DNA from: Microbispora siamensis
GTDB taxonomy: Bacteria; Actinomycetota; Actinomycetes; Streptosporangiales; Streptosporangiaceae
Reading direction: 5' to 3'
Assembly: GCF_016863095.1 (NCBI RefSeq)
Contig: NZ_BOOF01000012.1
Span: 124,001 to 188,000, forward strand
DNA length: 64,000 nt
The notes beneath the pieces are model-generated. The model did not search any database. It was given only the letters and a program-made list of their open reading frames with translations, and was not told the DNA's origin. Positions 1 to 8,165 of the stretch are shown one piece after another. The position numbers and the translations under genes are program-made. Each line of letters opens with the position of its first letter. Within the stretch, counting starts at the first letter, position 1.

Positions 1-1
1 C

Positions 2-49
2 GGCGGATGGCGCCACCTGATGACGAACTCGCTCGCCGCCGTACTGTGA
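2..49 (+). CDS. 3' end of an unidentified gene
   Basis: A frame open from the left edge reads through about 15 codons (ending TNSLAAVL) to a TGA at 47-49. Too little is inside the window to name a family. It converges on the TipAS relic on the other strand. It could also be a chance open frame. Confidence 0.25.
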   Translation, partial: GGWRHLMTNSLAAVL

Positions 50-75
50 GGATCACCTGAGCCGACCACCGGGGG

Positions 76-207
76 TCAGGCGTACACCTCCCCGAGACCC
101 TTGTGGATCTCGTAGGTGCAGTCGTAGAACCGGCGGGTGATGTGCGCGCGGTGCCGTTCGGCCACGTCCATCGCCCGCTCGCCGTCCGCCGGGGCGCGCG
201 AAGCGGG
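76..207 (-). pseudogene. Relic of a TipAS-domain (MerR-type) regulator
   Basis: Read on the minus strand, this stretch encodes about 43 residues containing AERHRAHITRRFYDC followed by YEIHKGLGEVY. This is the characteristic C-terminal part of the TipAS antibiotic-binding domain found in TipA-type MerR regulators, which bind thiopeptides and induce efflux genes. The frame is closed by a TAG just upstream (208-210) and by a TGA right after GEVYA. In intact family members the text continues with ADPRF-like residues; here a one-base shift after the stop would restore DPR. No HTH half is present nearby. It is therefore a truncated, frameshifted fragment and not a working regulator. The TipAS assignment rests on the motif only. 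Confidence 0.6.
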
Positions 208-368
208 CTACCTGGCCGACCTGAGTAGCCCATGGGCTCTCCTCCCTTCCGGGCTCCAAGCCTGCGGTCTCACGCGGCGTGAGGGTCAACACGGGTGCGC
301 CGCGATGAAAGTTTCCCGCCGGTTCACACGATTGACCAGCAGGAACGAGAGGGAGTTAGTTTGGGCGA

Positions 369-395
369 TTGACATATTCCGGAATGTGATTCTAC
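369..395 (+). promoter_or_regulatory. Candidate promoter with palindrome upstream of the pectinase genes
   Basis: TTGACA at 369-374 is a perfect -35 hexamer in an otherwise GC-rich stretch, about 107 bases before the pectinesterase start. Overlapping it is a 16-base near-palindrome, CATATTCC then GGAATGTG at 373-388 (one mismatch), which would sit in the spacer of the promoter. A -10 element is only weakly suggested near 388-395. A repressor bound to the palindrome would block this promoter; the regulator is not identifiable here. Confidence 0.4.
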
Positions 396-480
396 GGTGC
401 GGGGGCTCTCGCGCCGGCGCAGGCAATCCCGGGGCGAGCAGCGGTCCTCCCGTTCACCCAGCGCGTCCGAAGGAGCGCAG

Positions 481-1947
481 ATGCCCCCCACACCCCCCGA
501 AACAGCCCCAAGCCCGCCCCGGATCCGCCGCCGCACGGCGCGCGGAATCGCCGCCGTGGCGGCCGTGCCCCTGGCCGCCGTCGCGCTGCACACGGTGCCC
601 GCCCGGGCGGCGGTGCCCGCGGCGGGCGGTACCTATCAGATCAGCGTCACCAAGAGCGGCATGTGCCTGGACGTCGTGTCCGGCTCGAAGGACAACGGCG
701 CGCTGCTGCAGCAGTGGGGCTGCACCCCCGGCGCCGCCTGGCAGCAGTTCACCCTCAATTCCGCAGGGTCCGGTCTTTTCACAATTGTGAACGCTAACAG
801 CGGCAAGTGCCTGGATGTCCCGGGCGCGTCGACCGCCTCCGGGACGCAGATCCAGCAGTGGGGCTGCGGCGACGGCCAGACCAACCAGCGGTGGCGCCTG
901 GTGGCCTCCGGGTCGGGGACCTACCAGATCGTCAGCGTCTCCAGCGGGCTGTGCCTGAGCGACAAGGGCGCCTCCACCTCCTCCGGCGCCGCCGTCATCC
1001 AGGAGACCTGCACCGCCAACACCAACAAACAATGGCTGTTCACCCCCGTCGCCGCTCAAGGCACGGCGACGGTGGCCGCAGACGGCACCGGCAAGTACCG
1101 CACGGTCCAGGCCGCGATCGACGCGGTGCCCGCGAACAACGGCAGCCGCGTGGTCATCACGATCAAGCCCGGCACCTACCGGGAGATCGTCACGATCCCG
1201 GCCAACAAGCCCTACATCACCCTGCAGGGCCTCGGGTCGTCGGCCAAGGACGTCGTGATCGTCAACAACCACTCCGCCGGCACCTACGGCACCTTCAACA
1301 GCGCCACCGCCTTCGTCAACGGGCACGACGCCGCCCTCACCAACCTGACGGTCTCCAACGACTTCGACGAGAACACGAGCAGCACCGGCCAGCAGGCCGT
1401 CGCCCTGAACCTCAACGCCGACCGGGCGGTCCTGTCGAACGTGCGGCTGCTCGGCGACCAGGACACCTTCCTGGTCAACGCGTCGGCCCGCGCCTACATG
1501 ACCGGCTCCTACGTCGAGGGCACCGTCGACTTCATCTTCGGCGACGGCACGATCGTGATCAACAACTGCGACATCTACGAAAAGCGCAGCACCGGCGGGC
1601 CGATCACCGCCGCCAGGACCGACGCCGGCAAGACCTACGGCTTCCTGATCTACAAGTCCCGGATCTCCGGCGCCACGGCGAACACCACCCAGCTCGGCCG
1701 CCCGTGGGGGCCGAACGCCCAGGTCCTCTACCGGGAGTCGACGCTCAGCTCCACGATCAAGACCTCACAGCCCTGGACCGACATGTCCGGCAACTCCTGG
1801 AAGAACGCCCGCTTCTTCGAGTACAAGAACACCGGCGCCGGCGCCACGGCGAACTCCAACCGGCCGCAGATGAGCGACTCCCAGGCGGCGAACTACACCC
1901 CGCAGAAGTACCTGGCCGGATCCGACGGCTGGAACCCGATCGGCTGA
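481..1947 (+). CDS. Secreted pectin methylesterase (CE8) with ricin-type lectin module
   Basis: Removes methyl esters from homogalacturonan outside the cell, making the acidic pectin that the next gene's lyase cuts. ATG 481 is chosen because AAGGAG lies at 470-475. Residues about 15-43 form an arginine-rich n-region and hydrophobic signal peptide ending VPARA. Residues about 48-175 are a ricin B-type beta-trefoil with QxW repeats (QQWGC twice, NKQW). The C-terminal pectinesterase right-handed beta-helix carries the expected motifs: QDT with Asp328, EGTVDFIFG with Asp350, and LGRPWG with Arg407, matching the catalytic Asp, Asp and Arg of the family. It is followed 23 bases later by the pectate lyase in the same direction. 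The lectin half is almost identical in DNA to that of the neighbour. Confidence 0.95.
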   Translation: MPPTPPETAPSPPRIRRRTARGIAAVAAVPLAAVALHTVPARAAVPAAGGTYQISVTKSGMCLDVVSGSKDNGALLQQWGCTPGAAWQQFTLNSAGSGLFTIVNANSGKCLDVPGASTASGTQIQQWGCGDGQTNQRWRLVASGSGTYQIVSVSSGLCLSDKGASTSSGAAVIQETCTANTNKQWLFTPVAAQGTATVAADGTGKYRTVQAAIDAVPANNGSRVVITIKPGTYREIVTIPANKPYITLQGLGSSAKDVVIVNNHSAGTYGTFNSATAFVNGHDAALTNLTVSNDFDENTSSTGQQAVALNLNADRAVLSNVRLLGDQDTFLVNASARAYMTGSYVEGTVDFIFGDGTIVINNCDIYEKRSTGGPITAARTDAGKTYGFLIYKSRISGATANTTQLGRPWGPNAQVLYRESTLSSTIKTSQPWTDMSGNSWKNARFFEYKNTGAGATANSNRPQMSDSQAANYTPQKYLAGSDGWNPIG

Positions 1948-2498
1948 CCCCCTGGCTCCGAGGAACAGACATGCGTGTCACCACACTCCGGGCCGCCGCC
2001 GTGGCGGCCGTGCCCCTGGCCGCCGTCGCGCTGCACACGGTGCCCGCCCGGGCGGCGGTGCCCGCGGCGGGCGGTACCTATCAGATCAGCGTCACCAAGA
2101 GCGGCATGTGCCTGGACGTCGTGTCCGGCTCGAAGGACAACGGCGCGCTAGTGCAACAGTGGGGCTGCACCCCCGGCGCCGCCTGGCAGCAGTTCACCCT
2201 CAATTCCGCCGGATCGGGGATCTACACCCTGGTCAACGTCAACAGCGGCCGGTGCCTCGACGTGCCCAGCGGGTCCACCACCTCGGGGGTGCAGATCCAG
2301 CAGTGGGGCTGCGGCGACGGCACCAAGACCAACCAGCAATGGCGCCTGACCGCCTCGGGAAGCGGCACCTACCAGATCGTCAACGTCGCCAGCGGGCTGT
2401 GCCTGAGCGACAAGGGCGCCTCCACCTCCTCCGGCGCCGCCGTCATCCAGGAGACCTGCACCGCCAACACCAACAAGCAATGGCTGTTCACCCCCGTC
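551..2498 (+). repeat. Near-identical direct repeats encoding signal peptide and lectin module
   Basis: Bases 551-764 (pectinesterase) and 1996-2209 (pectate lyase) differ at only about three positions, all near 704-711. Bases 941-1050 and 2389-2498 differ at one. The intervening lectin parts are more diverged and one copy has a 3-base insertion. The repeats are about 1445 bp apart. Patches of near identity separated by diverged patches suggest gene conversion after module duplication. Confidence 0.9.
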
Positions 2499-3419
2499 TC
2501 CGGAACCGGGGGTCGTACGTGGTCGGACAAGGCCGACGGGTTCGCCGGGACCAGCGGCATGGGCGACAGCACCACCACCGGCGGCGCGGCCGGCGCCACG
2601 GTCACCGTCACCACCTACGCCGACCTGGTGAAGTACGCCGCCGCGAGCCAGCCGTACGTCATCAAGGTGAACGGCGCGATCACCGTCTCCCCGTACGGCA
2701 CGGAGATCAAGGTCGCGTCCGACAAGACCATCATCGGGGTCGGCAGGAACGGACAGATCGTCCACGGCGGATTCAACCTCAACAACGTGCACAACGTGAT
2801 CATCCGCAACCTGACCATCCGCGACGCGCAGATGGCCGACGACGACCCGGACGACAAGGTCTACGACTACGACGGCATCCAGATCGACACCTCGCACCAC
2901 GTCTGGATCGATCACTGCTCCATCACCCGGATGAACGACGGCCTCATCGACAGCCGCATGGACACCACCTACCTGACCGTGTCCTGGAACATCCTGTCGG
3001 AGGAGCACAAGGCCTTCGGCATCGGCTGGACCGACAACGTCACCGCGCGCATGACCATCCATCACAACTGGATGCACGACAACGGCATCCGCAACCCCAG
3101 CACCGACAACGTCGCCTACGCCCACCTCTACAACAACTACATGCAGAACATCACCGGCTACGGCAACTACTCGCGTGGCGGGACGAAGATGGTGCTCGAG
3201 AACAGCTACTTCGACAACGTCAAGGATCCCTACTACCGGGACGACACCGCCCAGCTGAAGCAGAGCGGCAGCATCGTGGTCAACTCCAGCGGGCAGCAGG
3301 AGACCGGCGGCTCGGCGTTCACCCCGAGCTCGTTCTACTCCTACACCCTCGACCCCGCCGCGGACGTCCCGTCCATCGTGAAGACCTACGCCGGCCCCCA
3401 GGCGAACATCGGCGTGTGA
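1971..3419 (+). CDS. Secreted pectate lyase (PL1) with ricin-type lectin module
   Basis: Cleaves de-esterified polygalacturonate by beta-elimination, a Ca2+-dependent reaction of this family. ATG 1971 follows GAGGA at 1960-1964. The signal peptide (to VPARA, about residue 28) and the ricin B-type module (about residues 32-158) copy those of the upstream gene. The PL1 beta-helix follows: an early GWVHGG-like strand region, the signature WIDHCSI, DGLIDSRMDTTYLTVSWN, then HHNWMHDNGIRNP and YGNYSRGG, which are conserved lyase segments. The total of 482 residues is normal for a lectin-linked PL1 enzyme. It is probably co-transcribed with the methylesterase, and a strong hairpin follows its stop. 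Confidence 0.95.
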   Translation: MRVTTLRAAAVAAVPLAAVALHTVPARAAVPAAGGTYQISVTKSGMCLDVVSGSKDNGALVQQWGCTPGAAWQQFTLNSAGSGIYTLVNVNSGRCLDVPSGSTTSGVQIQQWGCGDGTKTNQQWRLTASGSGTYQIVNVASGLCLSDKGASTSSGAAVIQETCTANTNKQWLFTPVSGTGGRTWSDKADGFAGTSGMGDSTTTGGAAGATVTVTTYADLVKYAAASQPYVIKVNGAITVSPYGTEIKVASDKTIIGVGRNGQIVHGGFNLNNVHNVIIRNLTIRDAQMADDDPDDKVYDYDGIQIDTSHHVWIDHCSITRMNDGLIDSRMDTTYLTVSWNILSEEHKAFGIGWTDNVTARMTIHHNWMHDNGIRNPSTDNVAYAHLYNNYMQNITGYGNYSRGGTKMVLENSYFDNVKDPYYRDDTAQLKQSGSIVVNSSGQQETGGSAFTPSSFYSYTLDPAADVPSIVKTYAGPQANIGV

Positions 3420-3426
3420 ACACCCG

Positions 3427-3457
3427 GCCGCCGGGGGCTCCTCGCGCCCCCGGCGGC
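3427..3457. terminator. Bidirectional terminator hairpin
   Basis: A 12-bp perfect stem (3427-3438 with 3446-3457, GCCGCCGGGGGC pairing with its complement) and a 7-base loop lie between the convergent ends of the pectate lyase and the ECF sigma gene. There is no T-tract, as is usual in actinomycetes. Confidence 0.75.
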
Positions 3458-3459
3458 GC

Positions 3460-4614
3460 TCACCGCGACACCCGGCGCAGCAGTTGCCGCACTCGTGCGG
3501 CCTCTCGGGTGAGGTGGTCGCGTTCCGGCACGCTGGTGGCGGCGCGGGAGGCCTCGGCGTACAGCTCGGCGGCGCGCTGCAGGTCGCCGGCGCGTTCGTG
3601 CAGGTACGCCGTCACCGCGGCGTAGCGGGGCAGACCGGGGTCCACGCCGGCCAGCGCCGCCAGCCCGGCCTGCGGCCCGTCGGCCTCGCCGACCGCCACC
3701 GCGCGGTTGAGCCGCACCACCGGGCTGCCGGTGAGGAGCAGCAGTTCGTCGTACCACTCCACGATCTGCACCCAGTCCGTCTCACAGACGCTGCGGGCGT
3801 CGGCGTGCAGGGCGGCGATCGCGGCCTGCGCCTGGTATTCGCCCAGCCGGTCGCGGGCCAGCGCGGCCTGCAGGATCGTCACCCCCTCGGCGATCAGGCC
3901 GGTGTCCCAGCGCGACCGGTCCTGCTCGGCGAGGGGCACCAGGCGACCACCCGGACCGGTGCGCGACGCGCGACGCGCGTGGTGCAGCAGCATGAGCGCG
4001 AGCAGCCCGGCGGCCTCGGGCTCGCCGGTCAAGGCGACGAGCTGGCGGGTCAGGCGGATCGCCTCGGCCGCCAGGTCGACGTTTCCTCCGTACCCCTCGT
4101 TGAAGACGAGGTAGAGCACCCGCAGCACCGTCCCGAGATCGCCGGGCTGGTCGAGCGGCAGCCCCGCGATCTTCCGCTTGGCCCGGCTGATCCGCTGCGC
4201 CATCGTCGCCTCGGGGACGAGGTGGGCCGCCGCGATCTGCCGGGTGGTCAGGCCGCCGACCGCGCGCAGCGTCAGCGCGACGGCCGAGCTCTGCGGCAGG
4301 GTGGGGTGCGCGCACAGGAAGTACAGCCGCAGGGTGTCGTCGGTGGCGGGCGCAGGACCGGCGGGAGGCTCGGCCTCCACGGTCAGTTCCCGCCCCCGCC
4401 GCGACGCCTCGGCACGCGCGGCGTCCAGGAACCTGCGCCAGGCGGCCGCGACGAGCCAGGCCTTCGGATCGCGCGGCGGATCGCCGGGCCAGGTCTCCAG
4501 CGCCCGGATCAGGGCCTCCTGCACGGCGTCCTCGGCCGACGCGAAGTCGGCTCCGCGGCGGACGAGGACACCGATCACCGCGGGTACGAGCTCCCGCACC
4601 AGCGACTCGTTCAC
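3460..4614 (-). CDS. ECF42-type RNA polymerase sigma factor
   Basis: An alternative sigma factor that should direct transcription of its own operon and related genes. The start is taken as GTG 4614, which overlaps the stop of the upstream DGPF gene (GTGA), giving 384 residues. Residues about 1-170 hold sigma region 2 (SAEDAVQEALIRALETWP) and region 4 (TTRQIAAAHLVPEATMAQRISRA). The rest is the long C-terminal extension typical of group ECF42 (DUF6596 and TPR-like helices; FNEGYGG, LNRAVAVGEADGP), which takes the place of a separate anti-sigma factor. Pairing with a DGPF (YCII-related) protein is the defining context of ECF42. Ends next to a strong terminator. Confidence 0.92.
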   Translation of the reverse strand: MNESLVRELVPAVIGVLVRRGADFASAEDAVQEALIRALETWPGDPPRDPKAWLVAAAWRRFLDAARAEASRRGRELTVEAEPPAGPAPATDDTLRLYFLCAHPTLPQSSAVALTLRAVGGLTTRQIAAAHLVPEATMAQRISRAKRKIAGLPLDQPGDLGTVLRVLYLVFNEGYGGNVDLAAEAIRLTRQLVALTGEPEAAGLLALMLLHHARRASRTGPGGRLVPLAEQDRSRWDTGLIAEGVTILQAALARDRLGEYQAQAAIAALHADARSVCETDWVQIVEWYDELLLLTGSPVVRLNRAVAVGEADGPQAGLAALAGVDPGLPRYAAVTAYLHERAGDLQRAAELYAEASRAATSVPERDHLTREAARVRQLLRRVSR

Positions 4615-5018
4615 TCGGTGACCGTGGGCGGCTCGGTGAGGAACGGCCGGACCTCGAGCCACTCGTGGATCGGCTCGCCGCGGGGCCCGGGAGCGGCCGA
4701 CAGCTCCCCGGCCAGCTCGACCGCGCGATCCCACGAGTCCACGTCGATGATCATCCAGCCCGCGATGAGGTCCTTGGTCTCGGCGAACGGGCCATCGGTC
4801 ACCGGCGGGCGCCCCTCGCCGTCGTACCGTACGAACGTGCCCTCGGGTGACAGCGCCTGTTCGCCGACGTACTCACCCGTCTCCTCCAGGCGGGCGGCGA
4901 AGTCGCGCATGTACTGGATGTGCGCGTCGACCTCCTCCGGCGTCCACTGGTCCAGCGACCCGTAGTCGACGACGGGGGCCGGACCACCTCGGTAGTGCTT
5001 CAGCAGCAGGTACTTCAC
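4611..5018 (-). CDS. DGPF-domain (YCII-related) protein, ECF42 partner
   Basis: A 135-residue member of the DGPF/YCII family, a dimeric ferredoxin-like fold of unknown reaction. The name-giving motif is present as TDGPFAETKDLIAGW. GTG 5018 is supported by AAGGAG a few bases upstream. It is the first gene of the operon with the ECF42 sigma gene, overlapping it by 4 bases. DGPF proteins are the usual target of ECF42 sigma factors, and the leader here carries the matching promoter. It may be involved in the signal or in stress metabolism; no catalytic role can be read from the sequence. Confidence 0.9.
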   Translation of the reverse strand: MKYLLLKHYRGGPAPVVDYGSLDQWTPEEVDAHIQYMRDFAARLEETGEYVGEQALSPEGTFVRYDGEGRPPVTDGPFAETKDLIAGWMIIDVDSWDRAVELAGELSAAPGPRGEPIHEWLEVRPFLTEPPTVTE

Positions 5019-5039
5019 GGTGGTTCTCCTTCTTGTCGC

Positions 5040-5096
5040 GCGGCCCGTCGTGGCCGCTCCTGCCCCTGGGACGGAGCCGGCACGGCATTCTCGACA
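5040..5096 (-). promoter_or_regulatory. ECF42-type promoter and leader hairpin of the DGPF operon
   Basis: On the minus strand TGTCGA (5096-5091) is separated by exactly 16 bases from CCGTC (5074-5070), the arrangement expected of an ECF promoter. Further down, GCGGCC and GGCCGC (5057-5052 and 5045-5040) form a 6-bp stem with a 6-base loop in the untranslated leader, before AAGGAG and the GTG start. The same promoter, spacing and hairpin occur at 29018-29077. Confidence 0.75.
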
Positions 5097-5155
5097 CCCG
5101 GCGCGACAACTTTCCCAGAAATTCCGCGGTGGACTCTCCCACGGGGGGAGAGGCC

Positions 5156-5983
5156 ATGCTGAGGCACGTGAACGACGACCTTCTGTCGATCGGGCAGTTC
5201 GCCCGCCTCGCCCGGCTCAGCGTCAAGCAACTGCGCCACTATGCCACGCTCGGCCTGCTCGAACCCGCCTGGATCGACCCCGCCAGCGGCTACCGCTACT
5301 ACCGGGCCGCCCAGGCCCGCGACGCGCTCGCCATCGGCCTGCTGCGCTCCCTCGACGTTCCCCTGCCCGTCGTCGCGGCCGTCCTGTCCGGCACCCGGGA
5401 CACGGGGGAAACCGGGGAAGGGGACTCCGCCGCCGCCGCGCTCGCCCGGGTCAGGGACGACCTGGAGGCCGAACTCGCCCGGCGCAGGCGCACCCTCAAG
5501 AGCCTCGAACGCATCCTCGCCACCGGCCTGCCGGGCGCCGAGGTCACCCTCGTCACCGAACCCCCGCGCCCCGCGATCGTCGTCCGCGACCTGGCGGCCA
5601 CCCCCGAGGACATCGGCCGGGCCACCTCCGCCTGCGTCGCCCGCCTGATGGCCGCCGCGCCACCCGCACCCGCCCTGGTCGGGCTGTTCCCGCTCGACTA
5701 CGGCGAGTCCATCCCCGTCGCCGTCGCCCTCACCGGCACCGGCCTGCCGCAGGTCCCCGGCGCCGACCCCGCGATCCTGCCCGGCGGCACGTTCGCCACC
5801 GCCGCCCACGTCGGCCCCTACGACCAGATCTCGCTCACCGCCCACGCCCTGCTCGCCTGGTGCGCGGAACGCGGGCACGCCCCTGCCGGCCCCCTCCGCG
5901 AGGCCTACGTCTCCGACCCCGCGACCACCCCGCCCGAGCGGCTGGTCACCCACCTGATGATCCGACTGGAGGATGAGGAATGA
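5156..5983 (+). CDS. MerR-family regulator with GyrI-like effector domain
   Basis: A 275-residue transcription factor of the BmrR/TipA type. ATG 5156 follows GGGGAG. The N-terminal winged helix is clear: LSIGQFARLARLSVKQLRHYATLGLLEP then SGYRYY, a MerR DNA-binding signature. A coiled-coil dimer helix follows (RVRDDLEAELARRRRTLKSLERIL, about residues 100-125), then a GyrI-like ligand-binding domain (residues about 135-275, including FATAAHVGPYDQI). It is divergent from the DGPF operon and overlaps the next gene by ATGA. It probably senses a small lipophilic or cationic molecule; the target is likely its own operon. Confidence 0.92.
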   Translation: MLRHVNDDLLSIGQFARLARLSVKQLRHYATLGLLEPAWIDPASGYRYYRAAQARDALAIGLLRSLDVPLPVVAAVLSGTRDTGETGEGDSAAAALARVRDDLEAELARRRRTLKSLERILATGLPGAEVTLVTEPPRPAIVVRDLAATPEDIGRATSACVARLMAAAPPAPALVGLFPLDYGESIPVAVALTGTGLPQVPGADPAILPGGTFATAAHVGPYDQISLTAHALLAWCAERGHAPAGPLREAYVSDPATTPPERLVTHLMIRLEDEE

Positions 5984-6543
5984 CCTGGTATTCCGCCGCC
6001 GACACCCCCGAGCTCGCCGACTTCGGCCCCGTCACGGGACTCGGCGTCACCGGACGCGGCGCGCCCGGCGGTGCCGCGCACATCGCCGCGATCACCGCCC
6101 TGTACGCCGTCGCGGGACCCCTCACCGGCCTCGCCGGAGGACTGCCCATGCCCGTGCTCGAAGGCCGCTGGTGGGTCGAGGACACCACCCGCCACCCCCT
6201 CGACGTCCCCAGGGACGAATGGCACTGGCACCTGTTCCTCCGCCTGCCCGACGACCTCGACCCCGCCCTCGCCGACCAGGCCCGCGAGGCCGCCCGCCCC
6301 GCCCCCGGCATCGACGCCGTCCAGCTCGTCACCTTCACCGACGGGCGGTGCGTCCAGATGACCCACCACGGCTCCTTCGCCGAGGAACCGAAATCGCTCG
6401 CGCTCATGGACGAGTTCATGAGCGCCCACGGCCTCGTCCCGGCCGGCCTCCACCACGAGATCTACCTGAGCGGCCTCCAGGAGACCGACCCCACGGCCCT
6501 GCGCACCATCCTGCGCCAGCCCGTACGCGCCGCCCAGGGCTAG
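5980..6543 (+). CDS. GyrI-like small-molecule-binding domain protein
   Basis: A stand-alone protein of 187 residues of the GyrI-like type, with no DNA-binding part. The segment PMPVLEGRWWVEDTTRHPLDVPRDEWHWHLFLRLP and the later KSLALMDEFMSAHGLVPAGLHHEIYLS fit this family of ligand-binding folds. It starts inside the stop of the MerR gene (ATGA), so translation is coupled. It may bind or sequester the same ligand as the regulator. Its stop overlaps the stop of the convergent recombinase gene (CTAG). Confidence 0.75.
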   Translation: MTWYSAADTPELADFGPVTGLGVTGRGAPGGAAHIAAITALYAVAGPLTGLAGGLPMPVLEGRWWVEDTTRHPLDVPRDEWHWHLFLRLPDDLDPALADQAREAARPAPGIDAVQLVTFTDGRCVQMTHHGSFAEEPKSLALMDEFMSAHGLVPAGLHHEIYLSGLQETDPTALRTILRQPVRAAQG

Positions 6544-7643
6544 GCGTCCGGCGCGGCCTGGCCGTCGCCCCCGGCCCGGCCGCGCCTGCGACGCAGCAGC
6601 GGATGCGACCCCATCGCCACCTCCAGCTCCCCGGGCAGGTCGTCCCGGTAACGGCCCAGCGTCGACAGATCGCTGTGCCCCAGCACCCGCCGCACCGCGT
6701 CCATGTCCGTGCCGTCCGCCAGCAGGTGCGTCGCCGTCGTGTGCCGCAACCCATGCGGCGTCACCGCCCGGCGCCGCCCGGGATCCACCCGCCGCTGCAC
6801 CCGGTCGATGACCGCCTGCACATCCCCCCGCGCCAGCCGCCTGCCCCGCCACGACAGCAACAGGGCCTTCTCGCCGTCTGCGCCCGCCCGCACCGCCAGG
6901 TACGCGTCGAGCGCCGCCGCCACGGCATCGGGCAGCGGGACGTCCCTGGTGCGCCCGCCCTTGCCGAAGATGCGCCAGTAACGCACCCCGTCGTTGGTGT
7001 AGAAGTCCTCCACGTTGGCCCGCACCAGCTCCGACACCCGCGGGCCCAGCGTGGTCAGCAGCAGCACCACCAGCGCGTCACGCACCTCCGTCCGCTGGTC
7101 GGCCCGCCGGCGGCGCCCCGCGCCGGAACCGGCCGCCTCCGCGGACGGGGCGGCGGGCGAGCCTGCCGCCTCGATCAGGCCCTCGGCCTGCTCCCGGGTC
7201 AGCGCACGGCGCTCCGGCCGCAGCCCGCCCCGCTCCCGCGCCCGCACCGACGAGGCGGCCATCGGATCCAGATGCACCCATCCCGCCGACGTGGCGTGGC
7301 GGAACAACGCCGACACCGACCGGCGGAACCTCGCCTGCGACGCCGCGCTCTGCCCTGCGTCCTTCCCCCTGTCTTTCCCCGTGCCCTTCCCCTGGGCGTC
7401 GCTCTTCCTGCGCTCGTCCGGCTTGCGCGCGAAGGCCAGCAGCACCGCGTCCACGTCCTCACCGGTCAGGTCGTCCAGCACCCGGTCCGGCCCGGCCAGC
7501 CGTACGAACGTGGCCACGTCCCGCGCGTACACCTCCGCCGTGGCGGGCGACAGCGCACCGGTCACCGTCTTGGCCCGGACCAGCTCCACATAACGGTCCC
7601 CGGCCTCCTGCACGGTCAGCCTGTTCACCTGTACGGGCAGCAT
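6540..7643 (-). CDS. Tyrosine recombinase (XerC/XerD-type integrase)
   Basis: A site-specific recombinase of 367 residues starting at ATG 7643; a longer reading would need a TTG. An N-terminal SAM-like DNA-binding domain (residues about 5-120) is followed by the catalytic domain. The active-site set is complete: Arg202 in GPRVSELVRA, a Lys in FGKGGRTRDVPL, His297 and Arg300 in TPHGLRHTTATHLL, His323 in LGHSDLS and Tyr332 in TLGRYRDD. The 3-23-9 spacing equals that of XerD. The N-terminal domain carries an odd lysine- and glycine-rich insertion (about residues 80-100) and another low-complexity insertion before the first Arg. No att sites or element boundaries were seen, so a chromosomal role is as likely as a relic of an integrated element. 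Confidence 0.9.
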   Translation of the reverse strand: MLPVQVNRLTVQEAGDRYVELVRAKTVTGALSPATAEVYARDVATFVRLAGPDRVLDDLTGEDVDAVLLAFARKPDERRKSDAQGKGTGKDRGKDAGQSAASQARFRRSVSALFRHATSAGWVHLDPMAASSVRARERGGLRPERRALTREQAEGLIEAAGSPAAPSAEAAGSGAGRRRRADQRTEVRDALVVLLLTTLGPRVSELVRANVEDFYTNDGVRYWRIFGKGGRTRDVPLPDAVAAALDAYLAVRAGADGEKALLLSWRGRRLARGDVQAVIDRVQRRVDPGRRRAVTPHGLRHTTATHLLADGTDMDAVRRVLGHSDLSTLGRYRDDLPGELEVAMGSHPLLRRRRGRAGGDGQAAPDA

Positions 7644-7697
7644 GATCGACACCGTACCGAGCCGCACCGACAGCAAACGCCGCGCGGCGACGGCCTC

Positions 7698-8165
7698 CTA
7701 CGCCTCGCCGCCCTCCGCGTCGACGGCGTCGATCGCCTCGACGAACCGTTCGGCCTCCGACTGGCCCATCCCCGTCTCGCCGCGCACCAGGAACACCGCC
7801 TGCTCGCCGCGTCCGGCCGCCTTCAGCCCCCGCACCCGCGACGCCAGATCCGGCCGCGCGTGGCCCGGGGCCACCGGCAGCGGCCGCCCGGAGGCCAGGG
7901 CCTCCGCCAGGTCCTTGGCCTCCTTCAGGCCCAGCCCGGTCTGCTCGCGGATCAGCTTGATCGCTTCGACCTTCTTGTTGTCGGCGTACAGCTCCCGCAC
8001 CCGGTGCTGCAGGTCGGCCGAGACCGGCGGCAGCAGCCCGGGGCTGCGCCACGCCAGCGGCCCGGCGGGGCGGGCACCGGCCCGCACGGCGGCGAGCCCC
8101 ACACCGAGAAGCGCGATCACGATGACGGCGAGGACCAACAGCTCGAACGGACCTATGTTGGGCAT
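7698..8165 (-). CDS. Membrane-anchored protein with two ribosomal L7/L12-like C-terminal repeats
   Basis: A 155-residue protein from ATG 8165. Residues about 5-27 form one transmembrane helix (ELLVLAVIVIALLGVGLAAV). Two copies of a motif like the C-terminal domain of ribosomal protein L7/L12 follow: VEAIKLIREQTGLGLKEAKD (about residues 70-95) and EQAVFLVRGETGMGQSEAER (about 125-150). In L7/L12 this region recruits translation factors. Many actinobacterial proteins of this class are unstudied. It lies 55 bases upstream of the recombinase on the same strand. Function unknown; a contact with GTPases or ribosomes is only inference. Confidence 0.75.
   Translation of the reverse strand: MPNIGPFELLVLAVIVIALLGVGLAAVRAGARPAGPLAWRSPGLLPPVSADLQHRVRELYADNKKVEAIKLIREQTGLGLKEAKDLAEALASGRPLPVAPGHARPDLASRVRGLKAAGRGEQAVFLVRGETGMGQSEAERFVEAIDAVDAEGGEA

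Noticed and set aside
53..292. 79-codon minus-strand frame overlapping the TipAS relic
   Set aside because: Wrong frame; the TipAS text is in another frame.
6540..7643. Recombinase as proof of an integrated element
   Set aside because: No direct repeats, tRNA target or phage/plasmid genes around it.
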